From Akkermansiaceae bacterium (GTDB lineage: Bacteria; Verrucomicrobiota; Verrucomicrobiia; Verrucomicrobiales; Akkermansiaceae): a stretch of 55,213 bases of DNA. The position numbers were made by a program, and so were the translations under genes. Location: positions 1-55,213 of the forward strand of contig CAISTY010000048.1 in the NCBI GenBank assembly GCA_903888515.1, given 5' to 3'. The notes under the pieces were generated by a model. It saw nothing but the letters and a program-made list of their open reading frames with translations. It was not told the DNA's origin and ran no database searches. This document shows, one piece after another, positions 7,383 to 15,991 of the stretch (position 1 is the first letter of the stretch; every line of letters begins with the position of its first letter).

Positions 7383-8131
7383 ACACAACCAACGAAGAGC
7401 CGAAAGCAAGTGACAACATGGAATTACTCAAACAACAAGCCGAGGGATGTGGGGTCGGCTGCGCCTGCCACGGCTCCGGGGCTTCGGGCAAGGCACGCTG
7501 GGTGATTTGCGCCATCGTGCTGGCCGTCGCCGGAATACTGGTGGTGCGCGCCATGACCAAGACCGATGCCGCCTCGGCCCAACCGCAGTCAACTGCATTT
7601 GCGACCCCAGTCGCGTCACCTGCGGTGGTTCCCGTTGCAGCATCCGAAACAACACCTGAGGCAGCTCCAGAGGCGACACCCGTGGTGCCTGCCCAAGGCG
7701 TTCCATCGGTCAGCCCTACGGTGGTGGCTGAGCCTGCCGCAGCGAGTGCGGAAACGATGATCGGAGCATTTGCCGAACTCAATACAGTCGCAGCCAGGAG
7801 TGACGCCGTTTTCGTCTATCTGCTTGGAAAAGAGGAAACTTCCGGAAGCGCCGCCGCTGCGAAGGCGATGCAGGCCGCCGTGCGAACGATTGCGGCCAAG
7901 GGAGGAGTCAAATGCGCCATCTTCACTTTGAAAGCGGGTTCGCCCGATTACGCGAACCTTGCGCCACAGGTGTCGCGACCTGGAGTGCTGGCCATGGTCA
8001 AGGGCAAGGGCATGAGCGCGGTTATGGGTGAGATCACTGAAACAAAACTGGTGCAAAGTTATGTGGCAGCGTCGAGTGCGGGCGGCTGTGGCAGCGGTGG
8101 ATGCGCCCCAGGTACCCCCGGCTGCAATTGA
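7379..8131 (+). CDS. Membrane-anchored thioredoxin-fold-like protein with Cys-rich ends
   Basis: The 250-residue protein has a Cys cluster near the start (GCGVGCACHG), one membrane segment (about residues 41-61), a long Ala/Pro/Val/Thr linker (about 65-122) and a compact domain (about 125-235) whose pattern (DAVFVYLLG, then AIFTLKAGSPDY and RPGVLAMVKG) resembles a thioredoxin fold without a CxxC site. It ends in GGCGSGGCAPGTPGC. It overlaps the end of arsC and precedes a CcdA-like gene, so a redox or metal-handling role is inferred. I do not recognise a named family. Confidence 0.7.
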   Translation: MNTTNEEPKASDNMELLKQQAEGCGVGCACHGSGASGKARWVICAIVLAVAGILVVRAMTKTDAASAQPQSTAFATPVASPAVVPVAASETTPEAAPEATPVVPAQGVPSVSPTVVAEPAAASAETMIGAFAELNTVAARSDAVFVYLLGKEETSGSAAAAKAMQAAVRTIAAKGGVKCAIFTLKAGSPDYANLAPQVSRPGVLAMVKGKGMSAVMGEITETKLVQSYVAASSAGGCGSGGCAPGTPGCN

Positions 8132-8147
8132 ACTGAAAGTTCACAAG

Positions 8148-8849
8148 ATGATTGAATCCATCAAGACCGCGTTGCAGGCGGGCAGTTCGGGCGCGATTGC
8201 CCTGCCCTTGGCATTCTTGTTAGGTCTGGCCAGTGCCGTGGGCAGCGCCTGTTGCACCCTGCCCGCGATGGGCATGCTGGTGGCCTACTCGGGTACGCGG
8301 GAGAATGTGTGCCGCCGGACCGCCCTGGTGTCGGCGCTTGCGTTCATGATTGGCACCACCTTGGCGCTGATTGTGCTAGGTTACGTCGCGGGTTTCGTGG
8401 GCCAGTCGGCACAGGCGCTGCTAGGTAACTATTGGAAACTGTTTGCCGGGGTGATCGCAGTGTTGTTCGGGCTCGCGGCTCTTGGCTTGTTGCCGGTGAA
8501 GCTTCCACAATTGCGGCGCAATACAGCCACGTCGGCCGCAGGACAGGGGATTCTCGGGACGCTCATCGTGGGATTGTTGCTGGGTGGCGGCGTGGCGGCC
8601 TGCTCGCTGCCCTGCAATCCGGGAATCTTCATCGTGTTAGGTGCGGCAGTGTTGCAGGGTCATTCGGTGTGGGGGATGCTGCTGATGGCCGCGTTCGCGC
8701 TGGGTTTCAGCCTGCCGCTCGCGGCCATTCTGCTCGGCGTTTCGTTTGGCAAGGCATCGATCAAGGCGCAGAAAGTCGAGGCGGCCATTCGGATCGTTGC
8801 CGGGGTGCTGCTGGTCGGCGTCGGTCTCTATCTGCTGGCGACATTCTAA
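8148..8849 (+). CDS. CcdA/DsbD-type transmembrane electron carrier (second copy)
   Basis: The 233-residue protein has about six membrane helices with paired cysteine motifs GSACCTLPAMGM and CSLPCNPGIF, the positions used by CcdA/DsbD-beta proteins. It probably carries electrons to the anchored thioredoxin-like protein upstream. The ATG at 8148 was preferred to a longer form that would overlap the previous gene by 100 bp. With the first CcdA-like gene (4382) it makes two separate relays in one island; the two proteins are not close copies. Confidence 0.82.
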   Translation: MIESIKTALQAGSSGAIALPLAFLLGLASAVGSACCTLPAMGMLVAYSGTRENVCRRTALVSALAFMIGTTLALIVLGYVAGFVGQSAQALLGNYWKLFAGVIAVLFGLAALGLLPVKLPQLRRNTATSAAGQGILGTLIVGLLLGGGVAACSLPCNPGIFIVLGAAVLQGHSVWGMLLMAAFALGFSLPLAAILLGVSFGKASIKAQKVEAAIRIVAGVLLVGVGLYLLATF

Positions 8850-8864
8850 CTAATCTCTCAAGCC

Positions 8865-9197
8865 ATGAAAACCATCCAAATCTTTGATCCCCCGATGTGC
8901 TGTTCCTCCGGCGTGTGTGGGGCCGAGGTGGATAACAATCTCGTCAATTTCACCGTGTCATTGCAGTGGCTCAAAATGAACGGCGTGCAGGTGGAACGTT
9001 TCAATCCGCTCCATCAGTATGATGTGTTTGCCGCCAACGAGGTCGTGACCAAAGCCGTGAATGAAAAAGGCATCGAGTGCCTGCCACTGATCCTGCTCGA
9101 CGGCGAGGTCGTCAGTTCCGGCATCTATCCGAGTCGGCTCGAATTGAGCGGCATGACAGGTCTTGGCAATCAGGAAGCCGCTGCCGAACCATCATGA
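8865..9197 (+). CDS. arsD: Arsenite metallochaperone ArsD
   Basis: This protein of 110 residues starts MKTIQIFDPPMCCSSGVCG, placing Cys12, Cys13 and Cys18 exactly as in characterised ArsD, and has a thioredoxin-like core ending in GIECLPLILLDGEVV and SGIYPSRLEL. ArsD binds As(III) and hands it to ArsA. Its stop overlaps the arsA start (ATGA at 9194), a typical arsD-arsA coupling. Confidence 0.96.
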   Translation: MKTIQIFDPPMCCSSGVCGAEVDNNLVNFTVSLQWLKMNGVQVERFNPLHQYDVFAANEVVTKAVNEKGIECLPLILLDGEVVSSGIYPSRLELSGMTGLGNQEAAAEPS

Positions 9198-11002
9198 ACC
9201 TGCCGATCTATCAGACCGATCCGGCCACCGCCACCCGCTATCTGTTTTTCACCGGTAAAGGTGGTGTTGGTAAAACCTCGCTGTCCTGTGCCACGGCCTT
9301 GAAACTCGCCGAGGCAGGCAAGCGCGTGTTGCTGGTCAGCACCGACCCGGCTTCCAATCTGGATGAAGTGCTGGAAACACACTTGACCAATGCACCCACA
9401 GCCATTGTCGGAGTTCCTGGCCTTGACGCGATGAACATCGACCCGGTCGAGGCGGCCGCCGCTTATCGCGAACGCCTGATCGGCCCGATGCGCGGCCTGC
9501 TGCCGGAGGCTGCCTTGCGCAACATGGTGGAACAGCTATCCGGATCCTGTACGGTGGAAATCGCGGCCTTCGATGAGTTCACGGCATTGATCGGCGACCC
9601 GGAGGCGGCGAAGAACTACGACCATGTCGTTTTTGATACCGCGCCCACCGGACACACGCTGCGTCTCATGAGTCTGGCCAAAGCGTGGGACCAGTTCCTG
9701 GACACCAGCACCAGTGGCAGTTCCTGCCTGGGACCCCTCGCGGGACTGGATAAACAACGCGCCATTTATGAGGCCACCGTTCATACGCTGGCCGATGCCA
9801 CCGCAACGACGCTGGTGCTGGTGAGCCGCCCCCAATCCGCCGCGCTCCATGAAGCGGAACGCACGTCGGGCGAGTTGCGGGAGTTGGGTGTCGGCAATCA
9901 GCGCCTTGTCATCAACGGGGTCTTTGAAACCAATTGCCCGGACGACGTCACTGCCCTCGCGTTGCAACGCCGTGGCATCGCGGCCATTGAGGCTGCCAGC
10001 GCTTTTATCAACAGCCTGCCGACTTCTATCGTGCCGCTGCGGCCGGTGAATATCCTCGGCGTCCAAGGCCTGCGATTGCTGCTAGCAAGCGGATCTTCCG
10101 CCATCGCTCCCCCTCCGCTTAACGGTTGGACCCCGCCTGCAATGGAAAGCTTGGAAGCGCTGGTCTCCGACATCGAACGCCAGGGCAACGGCGTCATCAT
10201 GACGATGGGCAAAGGCGGTGTGGGCAAGACCACGGTGGCCGCTGCCATCGCTGTGATGCTGGCAAAGCGCGGTCATTCCGTCCATCTCAGCACCACCGAT
10301 CCCGCCGCGCATGTGGCGCAGACTTTGGCGGGCCAAGTGGCCGGGCTCACGCTTAGCTCAATCGATCCCGCCAAGGAAACCGCCGCCTATCAGGAGGAGG
10401 TGATGGCGGCGCAAGGAGGCGCGATGGATGCGGCGGGCCGGTCGTTGTTAGAGGAGGACCTGCGCTCTCCGTGCACCGAGGAGATCGCCGTGTTCCGTGC
10501 CTTTGCCCGCGAAGTGGGCCATGGCACAAACCGCTTTGTGGTGCTCGACACCGCGCCCACTGGCCACACGTTGCTGCTGCTGGATGCCAGCGAGGCCTAT
10601 CAACGCGAACTGGAGCGGCAGGCCCGCAGCACCCAGCCGGAGGAAGTGCTGAAACTGCTGGAACGACTGCGCGATCCGGCATTCACCCGCATTTTGCTAG
10701 TCACCCTGCCCGAGGCCACGCCGGTCCACGAGGCCGCCGATTTGCAGGAGGACCTTCGCCGGGCGCGCATCGAACCCTTTGCGTGGGTCGTCAATCAAAG
10801 CCTTCTTCACAGCGGTTCCAGTGATCCCCTGCTGCAAGGCCGCGAAGAATCCGAGCGCCGCTACCTGAGCGAGGTGGTGGCAACCCACTCCACCCGCACC
10901 GCCTGGCTGCCATGGCAGGCGGAGGAACCCACCGGGCCCGACGCGCTGGCGCGGTTGGCAGTATCCAGCCTCAAACCTGCAATACCAACGAAGAAACCAT
11001 GA
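9194..11002 (+). CDS. arsA: Arsenite efflux pump ATPase ArsA (two-domain)
   Basis: The 602-residue protein has two homologous ATPase halves. The P-loops are GKGGVGKTS (residue 21 onward) and GKGGVGKTTV (about 339 onward), and each half has the signal DTAPTGHTL. The arsenite-binding cysteines are present in GSCTVEIAAFDEF, in SSCLGPLAG and in SPCTEEIAVF. ArsA receives As(III) from ArsD and energises the exporter. The ATG at 9194 lies in the arsD stop overlap; a longer frame upstream is arsD in another frame. Its stop overlaps the acr3 start. Partnership with an ACR3-type rather than ArsB-type pump is seen in several phyla. Confidence 0.96.
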   Translation: MNLPIYQTDPATATRYLFFTGKGGVGKTSLSCATALKLAEAGKRVLLVSTDPASNLDEVLETHLTNAPTAIVGVPGLDAMNIDPVEAAAAYRERLIGPMRGLLPEAALRNMVEQLSGSCTVEIAAFDEFTALIGDPEAAKNYDHVVFDTAPTGHTLRLMSLAKAWDQFLDTSTSGSSCLGPLAGLDKQRAIYEATVHTLADATATTLVLVSRPQSAALHEAERTSGELRELGVGNQRLVINGVFETNCPDDVTALALQRRGIAAIEAASAFINSLPTSIVPLRPVNILGVQGLRLLLASGSSAIAPPPLNGWTPPAMESLEALVSDIERQGNGVIMTMGKGGVGKTTVAAAIAVMLAKRGHSVHLSTTDPAAHVAQTLAGQVAGLTLSSIDPAKETAAYQEEVMAAQGGAMDAAGRSLLEEDLRSPCTEEIAVFRAFAREVGHGTNRFVVLDTAPTGHTLLLLDASEAYQRELERQARSTQPEEVLKLLERLRDPAFTRILLVTLPEATPVHEAADLQEDLRRARIEPFAWVVNQSLLHSGSSDPLLQGREESERRYLSEVVATHSTRTAWLPWQAEEPTGPDALARLAVSSLKPAIPTKKP

Positions 11003-12099
11003 ACACGAAACCTGACCTGCTCTCCGCCGCCCCCAAGCGCCTGAACTTTTTCGAACGCTATCTATCACTCTGGGTTCTCGTTTGCATGATCGTCGGCGTG
11101 GCGCTGGGCAAACTGCTGCCGGATGTCATCGCCACCCTGAGCAAGCTGGAATTCGGCCAGGGCTCGCAAGTCAACATCCCCATCGCCGTGCTCATCTGGC
11201 TGATGATTTTCCCGATGATGCTAAAAATCGATTTCGGCTCGCTGGGCGGCATCGCGAAGAAACCCAAGGGGCTGTTCATCACGCTGTTCGTGAACTGGCT
11301 GGTGAAACCCTTCAGCATGGCCTTCCTCGCGTGGGTCTTCCTGCAACATGTATTTGCCGGATGGGTAGAGCCGGAGATGGCCAAAAACTACACCGCCGGT
11401 CTCATCATCCTGGCTGCCGCGCCCTGCACCGCCATGGTGTTCGTGTGGAGTTATCTAACAGACGGCGACCCGGCCTACACGCTGGTGCAGGTGGCGATCA
11501 ACGACCTCATCATGCTGGTGGCGTTCGCGCCCATTGTGATGTTCCTATGCGGGGTGGCTGACGTGATCGTGCCGTCCAAGGTGCTCATCACTTCGGTCGT
11601 CGTGTTCATTGTCATTCCGCTGGCGGCGGGATATCTCACCCGCAAGGTGCTGTTGAAATCCCATGGCTCCGAGTGGTTCGAGAAATCCTTCCTGCCCCGG
11701 TTCCAACCGGTGACGGTCGTGGCGCTGCTGGCCACCCTGGTGCTCATTTTCGCTTTTCAAGCGGAAAATCTAACAACCAAGTGGGTTGCGGTCATTTTGT
11801 TAGCCGTTCCCATCCTGGTGCAGGTCTATTTCAACTCCAGCCTGACCTACCTGTTGATGCGGTGGTTCAAGGTGCCGCACAATGTCGCATCACCCGGTGC
11901 CCTGATCGGTGCCAGCAATTTTTTCGAACTGGCGGTGGCCGTGGCCATCACGCTCTTCGGGCCCAGCTCGGGAGCGGCGCTGGCCTGCGTCGTGGGCGTG
12001 CTGGTAGAAGTGCCCGTCATGCTTTCCGTCTGCCGCGTCTGCAACGCCTCGCGCGATTGGTATCAGCGGAGCCTACGCGGACCTGAATTCGACGCTTGA
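10999..12099 (+). CDS. acr3: ACR3-type arsenite efflux transporter
   Basis: The 366-residue membrane protein of about ten helices carries ACR3 hallmarks: IWLMIFPMMLKIDFGSL, NWLVKPFSMAFLAW, LAAAPCTAMVFVWSYLTDGD with the essential Cys, and ASPGALIGASNFFELAVAVA near the end. It exports As(III) across the inner membrane, here probably energised by ArsA. It starts inside the arsA stop codon and is the last gene of the ars/hgc block; the following 400 bp hold only gene remnants. Confidence 0.96.
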   Translation: MNTKPDLLSAAPKRLNFFERYLSLWVLVCMIVGVALGKLLPDVIATLSKLEFGQGSQVNIPIAVLIWLMIFPMMLKIDFGSLGGIAKKPKGLFITLFVNWLVKPFSMAFLAWVFLQHVFAGWVEPEMAKNYTAGLIILAAAPCTAMVFVWSYLTDGDPAYTLVQVAINDLIMLVAFAPIVMFLCGVADVIVPSKVLITSVVVFIVIPLAAGYLTRKVLLKSHGSEWFEKSFLPRFQPVTVVALLATLVLIFAFQAENLTTKWVAVILLAVPILVQVYFNSSLTYLLMRWFKVPHNVASPGALIGASNFFELAVAVAITLFGPSSGAALACVVGVLVEVPVMLSVCRVCNASRDWYQRSLRGPEFDA

Positions 12100-12257
12100 T
12101 TTCATCCCTGTCGCGGATTAGGCTCCCCTCATGTTGGCAATGAAACAAATTTCCCAAATGTCATCCAGCGAGCGCGTGGAATCGACTTCTACAACGTGAT
12201 CGAAGACGGCGTCGGCCTTTATTTCACGGAGGGCCAAGTAAGAATCACCCTAGCAAA

Positions 12258-12404
12258 ACGAATCCAATCCTTGAAGAACTTTGGCGCACCAAAGACGATT
12301 TGGCTCGCGAAGCCGGTGGCGATGTGCGCCGCCTCTGCGAAAACACCCGCCGCTGGGCCACAGCAAATCCGCACCCAGGCCCGGTCGTGAAGGACGCCGC
12401 CTAA
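12258..12404 (+). pseudogene. Remnant of a small conserved ORF (ACG where ATG expected)
   Basis: The frame reads TNPILEELWRTKDDLAREAG and then GGDVRRLCENTRRWA, ending at a TAA at 12402. This resembles small proteins common in planctomycetes and Verrucomicrobia that start M-N-P-I-x-E-E-L, but the first codon is ACG and no other start fits. The 130 bp before it carry a second start-less frame (VIEDGVGLYFTEGQ). No intact gene is visible in 12100-12496, so this is read as decayed sequence behind the ars operon. Confidence 0.4.
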
Positions 12405-12496
12405 CTCCGCAACTGGCTCGCGCGACAGGAGGAGGCGGACTTGTTAGTCGTCCGTGAGGACCCGCCGCCCTATGACAACGCATAACCCGGCCTAGC

Positions 12497-12910
12497 ATGC
12501 CTCCCCGACAAAATCAAAAAATCGAATTCCAGGAACCAGCCCCGTCCATCCTGCGGCAATGCGACGAGTGGCCGGCAGCGTGGATGAGTGTGGACGAGGA
12601 CGTTCTATACGGCCAGCGACTTGTCGCAGCGATGAAGCCGTTCATCGAGTCTCTGATAGCAACTAACGTTTCTAAGCGCGGCATCAAAAAACACTTGGAC
12701 AATCTCTGGCTGCTTGGCGGGGAGATCATCCGCGACGTGAGTTTGCACGAGGACTACGAAAAATCCGCTCCCGCCGCCAGATTATGGGATGCCATCGGCC
12801 CTCATGAAGGTCCCTATTGCCGGCACCTTCACACGGCCAGCGAGCAGCAGTCATACGATGCGACCTGCGGCAAGCTGTACCGGTTCCTCAAGCAAAACAG
12901 AAGCGGCTGA
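12497..12910 (+). CDS. Conserved hypothetical protein
   Basis: The 137-residue soluble, helical protein contains NLWLLGGEIIRDVSLHEDY and, at the end, SYDATCGKLYRFLKQ. I recall similar motifs from uncharacterised proteins scattered over diverse bacteria, often near mobile DNA, but no function is known to me. There is no signal peptide or membrane segment. It stands alone between decayed sequence and a convergent gene. Confidence 0.6.
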   Translation: MPPRQNQKIEFQEPAPSILRQCDEWPAAWMSVDEDVLYGQRLVAAMKPFIESLIATNVSKRGIKKHLDNLWLLGGEIIRDVSLHEDYEKSAPAARLWDAIGPHEGPYCRHLHTASEQQSYDATCGKLYRFLKQNRSG

Positions 12911-13061
12911 TCCAGGATCTTCTCGTTTTCTCTGTTGCCTTCTGTTCATCAGGAATGACACCATTGCTTCGAATTGTAGCGGCGCTTGATGCCAGAAGCG
13001 GAGGGGCGATGCGCTTCTCTTCCGATAGCTTCGTGTTCTTCGTGCCCTTCGTGGTGCCCAT

Positions 13062-14630
13062 TCACTTGGAAACCTTGTCCAGAATATCCTTCACAATGCC
13101 CCGCAAGTCCAGCTCGTCCTTCTTTTCCTTTTCTTCCTTAGCGGGCGGCACGGCATAGATTCGCGTGGCCGGATTGTCAAATATCTCGGAGACCAGTCTC
13201 TCCACGAAGGCCGTCTCATGGCCTTCTTCCTTCATCCGTGCGATCAGGTCGCGAAACGGTTCAAGACTAATACATATGGCAGACTTGAACGCCCACTCTT
13301 CTTCGGCTCGCCGTTCACTCGAATACCTTTTCGCGGTGAAGGTGACGAGGAATGCCAAAGGTGCAACAATGATGAGGCGGGCATAGACCAACGCCCATTG
13401 AATGTCTCCTTTGTCCTTTCCGTAAAGCTCTGTGATGTGTGAGACGAACGAGAAGGCAAACCAGATGGTTCCGCCGACCGATGTGAGCAAAAGAGCTGCC
13501 CACACCCAACTAGCAATAGTGATGTGCCGCCGCCGCGTATCGAAGGCGGTGAACAACGACGCGCCAATCGCCTTCCGCAAGTGGCCCTTGATCTGGTCGA
13601 TGAGCGACTCGTTCGTGCTAACGATAGTCGCGGTGCGCTCGCGAAGATCCGTAACCGACTGCTCGGTATTTTTTCCCAATTCGGCCAAATGTAATTGGGC
13701 CGCCTTCCCAGAGTCCGTCATCTGAAGCCTATGTTTCTCGATCTCACCATAGAACGCTGTGATCTCATCCATTTGAACCTTGATCGTCGCTCTCGCGTCG
13801 GTGACGTCTTGGAGCTTCGCTTTGGCCTCAGCCTCAGCCTCCCGCACTTGTTGGCCAACAGTTTGGACGGTCAAGAGCTCCGCGTCAGCCGTGGTCTTGC
13901 GGGAGGTGAATTCAGCCGTGGCCGCTAAAGCTTCAGAATCGAAGGTGGCACGCACCTCTCTAACTGCGTTGGCGTTCTCCGTCGCCGCATTCACGAGCGT
14001 CCGGATCTCTGTCGAATCAGTCTGCCCAGCTACGAGGAGGGCCGCGAGCCCATCGATCGATGGTTGTAGCGCATCGAACCGCTCGGTCACCTTCGCGTTG
14101 AAGTCAGCTTGCGACTGAACCAGGCACTTTTCAAACGTGTCCAGCTTACTGGTGAGTTCCGATTCGTGGCCTTCGAGGGCTGTCATCACTTTGCGGGCGG
14201 CGGCTTCGGTCTTTTGGCGGGCGAGTCGGATAAACTCGACCTGTTCCTGCGCGGTCTTGCCAGTAAAACCATAGGTGATCAGGCCATACTGCAGGCAATA
14301 GACGTACAGATCATCAAGCTGTTTCAGCAGGTCTGAAGCTGACTCGGCCGGGACAGGCTGGTCTGCAGCAGGAAGGCCCGCGAATGTGTTCTCGATTTGG
14401 ATCAATCGGTCGCGTATGGCGGTGGTGATAACCGTCGGAAAAAAATCGGATTTGCGGTCGCCGTAGAAAGTCGCGAGCGATGCAAGGAGAAGTGAAGTGT
14501 TGCTGAGCGTGCGTTCTGCGTTCGGCCCCACTACTGAATCAGAGACTCCAAGCCGGGCAGAGAGAGCGGTCTTACTCTCTGTAAGGAACGTATTCAGTCG
14601 CTTTGCAATCTTGTCGAGCATAAATATCAT
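13062..14630 (-). CDS. Coiled-coil membrane protein of unknown function
   Basis: The 522-residue protein has a helical N-terminal domain (about 1-150), a long Ala/Glu/Lys-rich coiled-coil region (about 150-350), two transmembrane helices near 370-390 and 415-435 (WVWAALLLTSVGGTIWFAF and LIIVAPLAFLVTF), and a charged C-terminal cytoplasmic tail ending in KEEKEKKDEL. No enzymatic motif is seen. It sits with an antitoxin-chaperone pair and a broken restriction locus, so a membrane-linked defence role is possible, but that is position-based speculation. No Shine-Dalgarno sequence precedes the ATG. Confidence 0.75.
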   Translation of the reverse strand: MIFMLDKIAKRLNTFLTESKTALSARLGVSDSVVGPNAERTLSNTSLLLASLATFYGDRKSDFFPTVITTAIRDRLIQIENTFAGLPAADQPVPAESASDLLKQLDDLYVYCLQYGLITYGFTGKTAQEQVEFIRLARQKTEAAARKVMTALEGHESELTSKLDTFEKCLVQSQADFNAKVTERFDALQPSIDGLAALLVAGQTDSTEIRTLVNAATENANAVREVRATFDSEALAATAEFTSRKTTADAELLTVQTVGQQVREAEAEAKAKLQDVTDARATIKVQMDEITAFYGEIEKHRLQMTDSGKAAQLHLAELGKNTEQSVTDLRERTATIVSTNESLIDQIKGHLRKAIGASLFTAFDTRRRHITIASWVWAALLLTSVGGTIWFAFSFVSHITELYGKDKGDIQWALVYARLIIVAPLAFLVTFTAKRYSSERRAEEEWAFKSAICISLEPFRDLIARMKEEGHETAFVERLVSEIFDNPATRIYAVPPAKEEKEKKDELDLRGIVKDILDKVSK

Positions 14631-15016
14631 GAGTGAATTTTTGATGGGAATTCAAACAGCCTTTTCTTTGAATGCTGGGAATTTCGACGGGGCCACCAGT
14701 CCCAAATAACGGACATTGGAGTATTTCCAGGCCCGACGAGTCCCCTCCCCGCGTGGTCGGAACTCGCCTGCGTTGAGCGGGGCGCGAGGCAAATGCGGGT
14801 CCGGGGTTGTCTTTGGGCGCTGCCGGGAAGAGTCTGGAGGCGTGAGCCAGTGAGAGGAGAAAGGGATGGAGCGTTGGGTACGGGGCTATGGCGGTGCATT
14901 GGCACGTGGGCGCGGACTCCCACGCTCCTTGGGGAGAGAGGGCGGGCAGGGGGGTGAGGATGAGGTGAGTGCGAGGCAGCGGATTTTTTCTAATGATTGA
15001 AATCTGGCGGAATCTG
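14631..15016. other. Intergenic region with REP-like hairpin
   Basis: No convincing gene is seen in these 386 bp. It has a G-rich, purine-biased stretch (14740-14990) and an inverted repeat, cgtggg/cccacg, at 14905-14924. Short frames in it are compositional. Confidence 0.45.
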
Positions 15017-15496
15017 TTATTTTGCCTTCCGGGTGCTAGTGCTCTTGCGCGGCGGTTTGCTGTCGGGATCTTGGGCTGCGGGAGCATCAGCCGACTTGAA
15101 AAAGGTGGTGGAAGGGATCAACAGCGGGCCGTAGGGGCCGCGACCGGTGGCGGAGCGGAGGATTTCGCGGGCGGCTCCGAAGAGCATGGAGGGGCCGTTT
15201 GTTTCCACCGCGCGCTGGAGTTGATCGGCGGGGAAGCCGGGGCGGACTTCGATGAATCCCACCATGTGCAGTTCATAAGCATAGGGAAGGTTTTTACCCA
15301 CCAGAGCATCCTGCTTGATGACGAGGTCGACGGAGAAACGGTTAGGGTGATCTCCGTCCGAGCGAATGCATTGCTCCGTAACCTGGAGATTGGCGACATC
15401 CAGATTCTGAGGTTTTGCCGGATCATGATCGGCCAATGCCTCGACGCGGATCGAGACGACGAAGTAATCGGTGAGTTGAAGGGGCGCGAGTTTCAT
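15017..15496 (-). CDS. SecB-like chaperone, probably of a toxin-antitoxin-chaperone system
   Basis: The 159-residue protein has the SecB pattern: LQLTDYFVVSIRVE at the start, alternating beta strands (FSVDLVI, YELHMVGFIEV) and the C-terminal signature SMLFGAAREILRSATGRG followed by PYGPLLIPSTTF. The tail is Lys/Ser rich. It starts 3 bp after the stop of an MqsA/HigA-like antitoxin, and such SecB-like proteins act as chaperones of antitoxins in toxin-antitoxin-chaperone modules. The general export SecB role is less likely given this partner. Confidence 0.75.
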   Translation of the reverse strand: MKLAPLQLTDYFVVSIRVEALADHDPAKPQNLDVANLQVTEQCIRSDGDHPNRFSVDLVIKQDALVGKNLPYAYELHMVGFIEVRPGFPADQLQRAVETNGPSMLFGAAREILRSATGRGPYGPLLIPSTTFFKSADAPAAQDPDSKPPRKSTSTRKAK

Positions 15497-15499
15497 GGG

Positions 15500-15991
15500 T
15501 CACATGGCAATGGGTTCGGTGGTACCACCCCGACACCACTCACCAGTGTAAGTATGCGGCGCGTGCTGGCGGTTGCCGATGAAGTGAACAATTTTTTCGC
15601 ACTGCGTCAGGCGTGGCTGGCGCACCGAGCGCAGGTCTTCCGATGTCACTTTGTTTGTTTCGAGGAGCCGGAGCAGGGTGTTGACGAGTTGGCTCGGATA
15701 CTCGTGGCCGTTTTCCCAACGCGACAGGGACTTCTTGCCGCAGCCGAGGAGGTCCGAGAGTTGGTCCTGTGAGAGCTTGTGGTGGTCGCGCAGGGCGCGG
15801 ATATCCGCAGCGGCAAGCAGCCCCATGTAGCGGGCCTGGGTTTTGTCGATGAGGATGGAGGATTCCGACGTCACCATTTCGTTGCCGAAGTCGTCGGTGT
15901 AAACCTCGATTTCGATGGTTTCCACCTTGACCGCCGCCCGGTATTCTGTGGCGGGGATGTAGATGTCGAAGGGGACTTTTTTGGTTTTCAT
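15500..15991 (-). CDS. MqsA/HigA-like antitoxin (XRE helix-turn-helix)
   Basis: The 163-residue protein has an N-terminal domain without zinc-binding cysteines (about 1-60) and a helix-turn-helix of the MqsA/HigA type: YMGLLAAADIRALRDHHKLS, then QLSDLLGCGKKSLSRWENG. After it comes a tail of about 40 residues that could be the chaperone-addiction segment of toxin-antitoxin-chaperone systems. The ATG at 15991 was preferred; a longer version from 16066 adds a low-complexity start. The SecB-like gene follows immediately. No toxin ORF is visible upstream, so the module looks incomplete. Confidence 0.7.
   Translation of the reverse strand: MKTKKVPFDIYIPATEYRAAVKVETIEIEVYTDDFGNEMVTSESSILIDKTQARYMGLLAAADIRALRDHHKLSQDQLSDLLGCGKKSLSRWENGHEYPSQLVNTLLRLLETNKVTSEDLRSVRQPRLTQCEKIVHFIGNRQHAPHTYTGEWCRGGTTEPIAM

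Noticed and set aside
9077..9193. Longer start for ArsA
   Set aside because: The bases are the end of arsD in another frame; the ATGA overlap at 9194 is the standard arrangement.
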